Shown here in pieces: positions 15,225 through 20,574 of a DNA stretch of 20,574 bases. Below the pieces are notes generated by a model that was given only the letters and a program-made list of their open reading frames with translations, was not told the DNA's origin and made no database searches. The first letter of the stretch is position 1; the number at the start of each line of letters is the position of its first letter. Source of the DNA: JAHEIJ01 sp040235565 (GTDB lineage Bacteria > Pseudomonadota > Gammaproteobacteria > UBA6429 > Thiohalophilaceae); assembly GCA_040235565.1 (NCBI GenBank), contig JBECLA010000001.1:1-20574 (forward strand). The letters run 5' to 3'. The position numbers were made by a program, and so were the translations under genes.

Positions 15225-16302
15225 GTTCATCTGTCCTCAAAATTGGTAATAACACTGCAAACACCGTGCGCCCCGGCACGGAGTCCACTTCAACCAGACC
15301 GTCATGCTGCTGGATGAGGGACTGGGCAATTGAGAGTCCCAGCCCGGTCCCTTCTGCACGACCGCTCACCATCGGAAAAAAGATCTTGTCCCGCATCTCC
15401 TCGGAGATCCCCGGACCGTTATCAATGATTTCTATACGCGCCACCAGATCGTAACGTTCCTTGCCAATGGTATATTTTCGTTCAATCCGGGTACGCAGGG
15501 TAATGACGCCGTCTTCATCCAGAATTTCGTAGGCATTGCGGGTAATGTTCAACAAGGCCTGGATCAACTGATCAGCATCCGCCTCTATCTCAGGGATACT
15601 GGGATCATAATCACGCACGATACGGATGTTACTCTTACCTTCTGCCAGCAAAAGACTGCGAATATGTTCCAGCACATGATGAATATTCGTACTGGTTTTG
15701 TTCGGCATGTTATTCGGGCCCAGAATCTGATTGACCAGTTTCTGCAATCGATCCGCCTCATGAATAATGACGCGGGTATACTCTTTCAGATCCTCGCTAT
15801 CCAGTTGCCGTTCAAGTAACTGCGCCGCCCCACGCAAGCCACCCAGCGGATTTTTGATTTCATGGGCCAGACCGCGAAAAATCTTTTGCGTTGCCTCTTG
15901 CTGGGCATACTGTATTTCTTCTCGCGAAATACGCAGCAGGCGATCCACCGTGTGCAATTCCACCAGAATTTCGCGAGGATAACCCGGGTCAAGCAGGGGG
16001 ACAGCGGTAAAATCCACCAGGACATTGATATCGTTACCCAGGCCCAGATTCACCTCATGGCGGGTGAAAGGGCGGCCGGTTTGTAGCGCCTCGTCAAGCT
16101 GTTCCCTGAGATCAGCGCTGTCCTGAATCAAGGCCTGGTAAGACTCATCAATCAAGTGCCGCGCGCTGACCCGAAACAGGTTTTCGCCGGCCGGATTGAT
16201 ATAGCGCAGGCGATATGAGTTATCGAACAGCAACACGGCTGAATTCATTCCCTCCAGAATCCGGGAGTGCAAATCGACTTTATTGACCATAACCGAAACC
16301 AT
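15217..16302 (-). CDS. glnL: Nitrogen regulation histidine kinase NR(II), NtrB
   Basis: A 361-residue cytoplasmic sensor kinase/phosphatase that responds to PII and phosphorylates NtrC. The PAS domain (about 12-120) has LLFDNSYRLRYINPAGENLF. The phosphoacceptor block is FRGLAHEIKNPLGGLRGAA (H147 from the first ATG). The ATPase core has NITRNAYEIL (N box), EIIDNGPGI (G1) and GTGLGLSIAQSLI (G2). No membrane helices are seen, as expected. Start candidates are M1 (16302) and M5 (16290). The sigma-54 promoter upstream would begin transcription at about 16303, which favours M5 or a very short leader; neither has a ribosome binding site. Confidence 0.96.
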   Translation of the reverse strand: MVSVMVNKVDLHSRILEGMNSAVLLFDNSYRLRYINPAGENLFRVSARHLIDESYQALIQDSADLREQLDEALQTGRPFTRHEVNLGLGNDINVLVDFTAVPLLDPGYPREILVELHTVDRLLRISREEIQYAQQEATQKIFRGLAHEIKNPLGGLRGAAQLLERQLDSEDLKEYTRVIIHEADRLQKLVNQILGPNNMPNKTSTNIHHVLEHIRSLLLAEGKSNIRIVRDYDPSIPEIEADADQLIQALLNITRNAYEILDEDGVITLRTRIERKYTIGKERYDLVARIEIIDNGPGISEEMRDKIFFPMVSGRAEGTGLGLSIAQSLIQQHDGLVEVDSVPGRTVFAVLLPILRTDEHE

Positions 16303-16313
16303 GCAGAAGCCAG

Positions 16314-16330
16314 AGCAAAATCCAAGCCAA
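16314..16330 (-). promoter_or_regulatory. Sigma-54 promoter of glnLG
   Basis: On the minus strand the sequence reads TTGGCTTGGATTTTGCT. Against the sigma-54 consensus YTGGCACGRNNNTTGCW all fixed positions match except two (the AC of GGCAC is TT). GG (-24) and GC (-12) have the required spacing. The -12 C at 16315 puts +1 near 16303, directly at the glnL start. Together with the NtrC-type dyad upstream this is strong, but the near-zero leader is odd. Confidence 0.65.
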
Positions 16331-16495
16331 ATATGGGAAATCGTCGCAATTGGGTGCTGTTTTCATTTTTCGCGGCCCCGTTACAAGAAATCAACAGGTT
16401 ACGACTAAAAAGTATGCACCAAAACAATACCTGTGCACGTTCAGCGGCAAATTTTGACTCGTGCCCGCAGACTGGCTAACCGAAAGTAGCGCAAC

Positions 16496-16516
16496 CATGC
16501 ACCAATATGGTGCATG
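16496..16516. promoter_or_regulatory. NtrC-type enhancer palindrome upstream of glnLG
   Basis: CATGCACCA (16496-16504), ATA, TGGTGCATG (16508-16516) is a perfect 9-3-9 palindrome. It contains the NtrC consensus GCACYA-N3-TRGTGC without mismatch. Its centre (16506) lies about 203 bp upstream of the predicted glnLG +1, a fitting enhancer distance. It lies in the 277-bp gap 16303-16579. Half-sites TGCACC (16415) and TGTGCA (16432) between it and the promoter do not form a full site. Confidence 0.75.
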
Positions 16517-16579
16517 ATCACTTAAGTTACTGCAAGCGATCTAAAAACGCCGCTCAGATTCGGGGCTTCAGGGTGACGC

Positions 16580-17104
16580 TTAAGGGGTGTGAACGCGCAT
16601 CATGTGAAAGGTGACGCTATCAGAGGCAATGAGCACCTTGCCGTCAGGATCAACGATCTCGGCCTGCAAGGTATGGCTACCGCGGTTGACGTTATTGATG
16701 CGCAATTCGGGGGAATTGACGTCCTGCACCACATCACCATCCATTTTCCAGCGAAACCGGTGATCCGGTGCCAGCTGAGGTGTCACCCGGGCGAGGGCTG
16801 TGAGCTTGCCTTCGTTGCTACGAATGGCTTTATCGTTCGCCGGCTGGGTGATTTCGAGGCTGTCATAGTTGATAGCGGGTTGTTCTGCCGGACTGGCGGG
16901 CGCTGCTGTTGTCACCGGGGTCTCCGGCATGGTGAAGGTCGACCCTTTGGGCACATTCATGACTTCTCCACCCTGAATCGGCTGATCGCTGTATTCCACC
17001 GAACCGTCCGGATTGACGCGCTTGTAGACCTTGTCCTGGGCCAGTGCCCCGAAACAGAACGCCAGACTTAGTAGCAGAAGAAAATAACGCATAAAAATCA
17101 GCAT
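16580..17104 (-). CDS. DUF4124 domain-containing exported protein
   Basis: A 174-residue protein from the ATG at 17104. A ribosome binding site GGAGAA stands about 9 bases upstream, and this start gives a clean signal peptide, MLIFMRYFLLLLSLAFCFGALAQ cleaved after ALA. An ATG eight codons earlier (17128) is less likely. The DUF4124 domain follows (about 24-55): DKVYKRVNPDGSVEYSDQPIQGGE. The C-terminal 90 residues (SLEITQPANDKAIRSNEG to VTFHMMRV) look like an Ig-like beta domain. The function of DUF4124 proteins is not established. Its position between glnA and glnL is conserved in gammaproteobacteria. The glnA terminator lies only 47 bp upstream of the start, so expression depends on read-through or a promoter buried in the terminator region. 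Confidence 0.85.
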   Translation of the reverse strand: MLIFMRYFLLLLSLAFCFGALAQDKVYKRVNPDGSVEYSDQPIQGGEVMNVPKGSTFTMPETPVTTAAPASPAEQPAINYDSLEITQPANDKAIRSNEGKLTALARVTPQLAPDHRFRWKMDGDVVQDVNSPELRINNVNRGSHTLQAEIVDPDGKVLIASDSVTFHMMRVHTP

Positions 17105-17150
17105 AGCGGAATCTTCTCCATGCTTCAATCACTTAGCGCTGACAGGATAT

Positions 17151-17176
17151 AAAAAACGCCCCCGTAAGGGGGCGTT
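17151..17176 (-). terminator. Intrinsic terminator of glnA
   Basis: On the minus strand AACGCCCCC, loop TTAC, GGGGGCGTT is a perfect nine-pair stem running into six T, 30 bp after the glnA stop. This is a textbook Rho-independent terminator that also insulates glnA from the DUF4124 and glnLG genes. Confidence 0.95.
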
Positions 17177-17205
17177 CTTAATACTCAGCCGTTGTCGTAC
17201 AGATT

Positions 17206-18612
17206 TTAGAGTGAATAGTACATATCGAACTCGACCGGGTGGGTGGTCATCCGCATCCGGGTGACTTCTTCCATCTTCAGCGCAATGTAGGCGTCTATTA
17301 CGTCATCAGTAAAGACACCGCCTGCGGTCAGGAAGGCACGATCCTGATCGACGGCGTCCAGCGCCATGTCGAGACTGTGACAGACGGTCGGAATGGCCTT
17401 GGCTTCTTCCGCCGGCAGGTCATAGAGATCCTTGTCCATCGCGTCGCCCGGGTGGATCTTGTTCTGAATCCCGTCAATACCGGCCATCAGCATGGCTGAG
17501 AAGGCCAGGTACGGATTGGCGGTCGGATCCGGGAAACGCACCTCGATACGCCGACCCTTCGGGTTGGAGACATACGGAATCCGGATGGAAGCGGAACGGT
17601 TACGGGCCGAGTAAGCCAGCATGACCGGGGCCTCAAAGCCTGGCACCAGGCGCTTGTAGGAGTTGGTTGAGGCGTTGGTGAATGCGTTCAGCGCACGGGC
17701 GTGCTTGATGATACCGCCGATGTAATACAGCGCGGTTTCAGACAGGCCGCCGTAGCCGTCGCCGGAGAACAGGTTCTGTCCGTCTTTGGCCAGCGACTGG
17801 TGCACATGCATACCACTGCCGTTGTCACCGACCAGCGGTTTGGGCATAAAGGTCGCGGTCTTGCCATAGATATGGGCCACATTGTGGACACAGTATTTCA
17901 GGATCTGGTTCCAGTCGGCACGTTTCACCAGGGTATTGAACAGGGTGCCGATTTCACACTGACCGGCGGTGGCCACTTCGTGGTGATGCACCTCGGTAAT
18001 CACGCCCATTTCTTCCATGGCCAGGCACATGGCACCACGCATGTCATTCAGGGAATCAACCGGTGGCACCGGGAAATACCCCCCTTTCATACCAGGGCGG
18101 TGACCGATGTTGCCGTCTTCATAAACGCGTTCGGAGTTCCATTCGGCCTCTTCCGAATCGACTTTATAGAAAGCACCACTCATATCCGCGCCCCAGCGCA
18201 CGTCATCCAGCACGAAAAATTCCGGTTCAGGACCAAAGTAGGCGGTATCAGCAATGCCCGTTGATGCAAGGTACGCTTCGGCACGTTTTGCCAGAGAGCG
18301 CGGATCACGCTCGTAACCCTGGCCGGTGGTCGGCTCCAGGATGTCGCAGGTCAGGATCAGGGTGGGCTCGTCCGTGAAAGGATCCATCACGGCGGTTTCG
18401 GCTTCCGGCATCAGAATCATGTCGGATTCATTAATGCCTTTCCAGCCGGAAATGGAAGAACCGTCGAACATCTTGCCTTCGGTAAACAGATCGGCATCGA
18501 CCGTATGGGTCGGCACCGATACGTGTTGCTCCTTACCCCGGGTGTCGGTAAAACGGAAATCAATGAACTTGACGCCGTTGTCCTTGATCATTTTCATTAC
18601 ATTGTCAGACAT
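17206..18612 (-). CDS. glnA: Type I glutamine synthetase
   Basis: A 468-residue dodecameric enzyme forming glutamine from glutamate, ammonia and ATP. The open frame extends 28 codons upstream, but the ATG at 18612 is right: GGAGAAGAG precedes it and MSDNVMKMIKDNGVKFIDFRFTDTRG matches the usual GlnA start and length. Signatures are FDGSSISGWKGI, PEPEFFVLDD, KGGYFPVPPVD, HHEVATAGQCEIG, the ATP-binding KPLVGDNGSGMHVHQS, and MDKDLYDLPAEE. In this last motif the tyrosine is the site adenylylated by GlnE (Y397 in E. coli). It is thus subject to covalent control as well as NtrC/sigma-54 transcription control from the sites upstream. Confidence 0.98.
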   Translation of the reverse strand: MSDNVMKMIKDNGVKFIDFRFTDTRGKEQHVSVPTHTVDADLFTEGKMFDGSSISGWKGINESDMILMPEAETAVMDPFTDEPTLILTCDILEPTTGQGYERDPRSLAKRAEAYLASTGIADTAYFGPEPEFFVLDDVRWGADMSGAFYKVDSEEAEWNSERVYEDGNIGHRPGMKGGYFPVPPVDSLNDMRGAMCLAMEEMGVITEVHHHEVATAGQCEIGTLFNTLVKRADWNQILKYCVHNVAHIYGKTATFMPKPLVGDNGSGMHVHQSLAKDGQNLFSGDGYGGLSETALYYIGGIIKHARALNAFTNASTNSYKRLVPGFEAPVMLAYSARNRSASIRIPYVSNPKGRRIEVRFPDPTANPYLAFSAMLMAGIDGIQNKIHPGDAMDKDLYDLPAEEAKAIPTVCHSLDMALDAVDQDRAFLTAGGVFTDDVIDAYIALKMEEVTRMRMTTHPVEFDMYYSL

Positions 18613-18668
18613 TACTCTTCTCCAAATATGAAAAGTTGTGAGCTTTTGAAAAGCGTGTGCCCTGCAGG

Positions 18669-18685
18669 TGCATGAACCATGCCAT
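18669..18685 (-). promoter_or_regulatory. Sigma-54 promoter of glnA
   Basis: The minus strand reads ATGGCATGGTTCATGCA. It fits YTGGCACGRNNNTTGCW with three mismatches (A for Y, T for C, A for T), and GG and GC are correctly spaced. The -12 C at 18670 predicts +1 near 18658, a 45-base leader before the glnA ATG. The gene identity and the NtrC-type dyad upstream support it. Confidence 0.7.
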
Positions 18686-18745
18686 ATGCCAACCACATGA
18701 TTCTAAAAGATTATCCTGATGTTCCCCTTAACATGAAAGGCGCGC

Positions 18746-18764
18746 GCGCACTATTATAGTGCGC
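18746..18764. promoter_or_regulatory. NtrC-type enhancer palindrome upstream of glnA
   Basis: GCGCACTA (18746-18753), TTA, TAGTGCGC (18757-18764) is a perfect 8-3-8 palindrome containing GCACYA-N3-TRGTGC. Its centre is about 97 bp upstream of the predicted glnA start. A weaker site with a good GGTGC half (18778-18792) is centred 30 bp further upstream, near three helical turns, resembling the paired sites of E. coli glnA. Confidence 0.72.
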
Positions 18765-18793
18765 CATGTGATTGTATGCCTTTTTTTGGTGCC

Positions 18794-19975
18794 TCAAATA
18801 AAATTCAGCCTGATCGACGAGACATCTTCCAGCCGAGCTGCCACCTCATCAAATTCCGCCTGCAAGCTGTCGCGTCTCGCTTGCGGCTCCTCACCCAAGA
18901 GCGTGAGCGGCAACTTCAGTTCAACCTGAATGTGGCCGTCCAGATAATGCAGGGTGACATCCTGGATACGGCTGGCGGCCGCCACGTCCTGCCATTGCTG
19001 TTCGAGGCGCGCCAACAGTTTGTGGCGTAGTGGCAAACGGGTATTGGGCGGGGAGACCTCATCGTTTTCGGGGTCTATGTGTACCATGACATCCGCCACT
19101 TCTTCAATTTCTTTTATCACCCGGGCACGGACGGTTTCGCTCACATAGTGACCTTCGGACACGCTGATATGGGGGGCCACCTGAATATGCACATCCACCA
19201 GCGCCTCGCCAGCCATGCGCCGGGTACGCAAAACATGGAGCGAAACCACCCCATCGACATCGAGGATCGTCTGGCGAATCGCCTCAACGCGCTCTGCCTC
19301 GAGAGCGGTATCCACCAGCTCGCGAATGCTGTGCCAGGCCAGATCCCAGCCGATCTTTACAATCATCAACGCCACACCAATCGCCGCGATCGCATCGAGA
19401 TATTCCAGGCCCGCCATGCTGCCGGCCACGCCCACCAGCACCACCACGGAAGAAATGGCGTCGGAACGACTGTGCCAGGCATTGGCGCGCAGCATATTCG
19501 ACTTGTATTTCCGCGCCACATGCATGGTGTAGTGATAGATCGCTTCCTTGGAAACAATCGATATGGCGGCCACAATCAAGGCCCCCACGCCGGGGATCAG
19601 GAGTTTTTCCGGATCGAACAGGCGCAGGGTGGCATCTATCCCAATCCCGACAGCCACAGCCAGGAGTGCAATGCCGAGCCCGACTGTCGCCACGGTTTCA
19701 AACCGGCCATGGCCGTAAGGATGTTCCTCATCCGCCTCGGTATGCGCATGCTTGGCGGCGTAAAGCACTATCACGTCGGTGGCCAGGTCCGACAAGGAAT
19801 GAATCCCGTCAGCAATCAGCGCCTGCGACTGCGACAAAAATCCAAACAGGATCTTGAACGCGCCCAGTAACAGATCGATCACCGAACCAATGAGGGTGAC
19901 TTTTATTGTCTCCCGCGCACGCAGATTGGTCTTGTCTGTGGGTGACTCAATTGTCGGTGACTGGAGCTGTCCCAA
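18794..19975 (-). CDS. Cation diffusion facilitator family transporter with long C-terminus
   Basis: A 393-residue metal/proton antiporter of the inner membrane. About six membrane helices span residues 25-220. The transport-site residues are H59 and D63 (DGIHSLSD, helix 2) and H168 and D172 (AWHSRSDA, helix 5), an HD-HD set common in zinc-type members; HPYGHGRFE lies between. The cytoplasmic ferredoxin-like domain (about 225-300) has VHIQVAPHISVSEGH and VMVHIDPE. About 90 further residues (305-393) exceed the usual 300-residue length and may be a second such domain (LHYLDGHIQVELKLPL). The start is a TTG at 19975 preceded by GAGG; no in-frame ATG fits. It overlaps the tusA-like gene by 29 bp. 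Confidence 0.9.
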   Translation of the reverse strand: MGQLQSPTIESPTDKTNLRARETIKVTLIGSVIDLLLGAFKILFGFLSQSQALIADGIHSLSDLATDVIVLYAAKHAHTEADEEHPYGHGRFETVATVGLGIALLAVAVGIGIDATLRLFDPEKLLIPGVGALIVAAISIVSKEAIYHYTMHVARKYKSNMLRANAWHSRSDAISSVVVLVGVAGSMAGLEYLDAIAAIGVALMIVKIGWDLAWHSIRELVDTALEAERVEAIRQTILDVDGVVSLHVLRTRRMAGEALVDVHIQVAPHISVSEGHYVSETVRARVIKEIEEVADVMVHIDPENDEVSPPNTRLPLRHKLLARLEQQWQDVAAASRIQDVTLHYLDGHIQVELKLPLTLLGEEPQARRDSLQAEFDEVAARLEDVSSIRLNFI

Positions 19976-20207
19976 GGCCCTCTACCTCGATAGTAATCAC
20001 GATTTCATCATCCTGTTCTTCCATGGCGACAACTTTGTGACCGTTAATCCGGCACCAGGCTGGAATATCATTTTTAACGCCCGGGTCCGTCGCTACCACA
20101 CGCAGCCGTTCACCCGCCTGCATGGTGGTAATGGCGTCCTGGGCACGGATAACCGGCAGCGGACAGAGCAGGCGGCGGGCATCAAGCTCCTTATTTATAT
20201 GTGCCAT
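19947..20207 (-). CDS. tusA: TusA-family sulfur carrier protein
   Basis: An 86-residue cytoplasmic protein. LDARRLLCPLPVIRAQDAI is the TusA signature with the persulfide-carrying C15 in CPLP; GERLRVVATDPGVKNDIPAWC and the C-terminal beta strands complete the fold. TusA proteins relay sulfane sulfur from rhodaneses or IscS to tRNA thiolation, or to Dsr/sHdr sulfur oxidation. The ATG lies inside the end of the MnmA/ThiI-like gene (13-bp overlap) and the end overlaps the CDF gene by 29 bp, so all three are translationally linked. Which relay it serves is not visible. The gene symbol names the family, not proven orthology to E. coli TusA. Confidence 0.9.
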   Translation of the reverse strand: MAHINKELDARRLLCPLPVIRAQDAITTMQAGERLRVVATDPGVKNDIPAWCRINGHKVVAMEEQDDEIVITIEVEGLGTAPVTDN

Positions 20208-20574
20208 TCAGGAGCGATCTCGTCTTGTGCCAGAGGTGTCACCGTCAGGGTTTGGCGATTCTCGTCAGGTGATATGACTTCAAATTCCACCGTCTGGGCA
20301 TCGCGCCCCTGACTATACCGGGCGGCCACTTGCGCGGCCAGCTTCACATCATCGGCATTCACCTCACCATCGATCAAGACCAGCGGACCCTTGTGACTGA
20401 GCGGGCGCAAATGAAGAAATTGTTTGCGATAGCCTTCGAGAAACTTACCTTCCCCTTCCTCACGGGAAATGATCATCTTGAAATGCGGGCGGGGGCGTAA
20501 ATGCCGTCCGACCTTGAGCAACATGATATCGTCCAGCTGGTAGTTTCGGGTGGAACGGTGCTGCCACATATCCA
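20195..20574 (-). CDS. C-terminal fragment of an MnmA/ThiI-like tRNA-thiolation family protein, cut by the window edge
   Basis: The reading frame stays open to the window edge (GAT before the apparent ATG at 20569), so the real start lies outside. The visible 126 residues include MWQHRSTRNYQLDDIMLLKVGRHLRP. This resembles the C-terminal domain of proteins annotated as tRNA (5-methylaminomethyl-2-thiouridylate) methyltransferase-like, where an RDL/RDM..H segment is followed by LLxxGRHFR. The rest (KMIISREEGEGKFLEGYRKQ) fits the same domain. The catalytic PP-loop domain is not in view. Linkage to tusA supports a sulfur-transfer role. Family assignment is moderate because only the C-terminus is visible. 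Confidence 0.65.
   Translation of the reverse strand, partial: DMWQHRSTRNYQLDDIMLLKVGRHLRPRPHFKMIISREEGEGKFLEGYRKQFLHLRPLSHKGPLVLIDGEVNADDVKLAAQVAARYSQGRDAQTVEFEVISPDENRQTLTVTPLAQDEIAPEWHI

Noticed and set aside
16415..16437. TGCACC and TGTGCA half-sites as a second NtrC site before glnL
   Set aside because: The halves are 23 bp end to end instead of the 17 bp of an NtrC site, and neither has a matching partner at the correct distance.
18613..18696. N-terminal extension of glutamine synthetase by 28 codons
   Set aside because: It would run through the sigma-54 promoter and the leader. The ATG at 18612 has a good ribosome binding site and gives the standard length.
19079..19870. Plus-strand open frame of 263 codons opposite the cation transporter
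   Set aside because: Histidine-rich translation from the reverse of the transporter frame; no family features, and the minus-strand protein is clear.

Overview
The window looks like chromosomal DNA of a gammaproteobacterium. This rests on gene content and order: gpmI-envC-ctpA-yibQ facing rhodanese-grxC-secB-gpsA-trmL, then glnA - DUF4124 gene - glnL - glnG, all arrangements known from gammaproteobacteria. A TusA-type sulfur carrier, the C-terminus of an MnmA/ThiI-like protein and a dithiol ArsR regulator above a rhodanese suggest a sulfur-metabolising lineage, for example Chromatiales-like. That placement is inference; no rRNA or other taxonomic marker is present. No tRNA or rRNA gene, insertion sequence, CRISPR array, prophage gene or clear pseudogene was seen.

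Left part (1-6823, all minus strand). This appears to be one long transcription unit read right to left: gpmI (glycolysis), envC (activator of division amidases), an S41 carboxy-terminal protease, a YibQ-type divergent polysaccharide deacetylase, a DJ-1/YajL protein and a DUF389 membrane protein. The 5' end of a secreted or outer-membrane protein runs off the left edge. Several genes overlap or nearly touch.

Centre left (6824-10303, plus strand). A 260-bp divergent control region with two dyads precedes an ArsR-family regulator. Its two cysteines (C36, C102) have the 66-residue spacing of the persulfide sensors SqrR and BigR. Behind it lie a membrane-anchored rhodanese, glutaredoxin 3, a zinc-finger thioredoxin (TrxC), SecB and GpsA. 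I read this as a thiol/persulfide-handling locus joined to the usual secB-gpsA genes. It is the most interesting part of the window.

Centre (10314-13815). trmL converges on gpsA. A class 1B-type dihydroorotate dehydrogenase catalytic subunit without an adjacent PyrK, and an O-antigen ligase/polymerase-like membrane protein with a C-terminal helical repeat region, follow on the plus strand.

Right part (13821-18793, minus strand). This is a nitrogen-control block: glnA with a sigma-54 promoter, an upstream NtrC-type dyad and a clean intrinsic terminator; a small DUF4124 periplasmic protein; then glnL and glnG (NtrB/NtrC). glnLG has its own strong sigma-54 promoter match and a perfect NtrC-type palindrome about 200 bp upstream, which predicts autoregulation.

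Right edge (18794-20574, minus strand). Three overlapping genes: the C-terminus of an MnmA/ThiI-like protein, a TusA-family sulfur carrier, and a cation diffusion facilitator with an extended C-terminus.

Most of the window is conserved housekeeping DNA. I see no wholly new system; the regulatory logic is the part worth a second look. No gene-free stretch exceeds 300 bp (the longest is 277 bp, 16303-16579).
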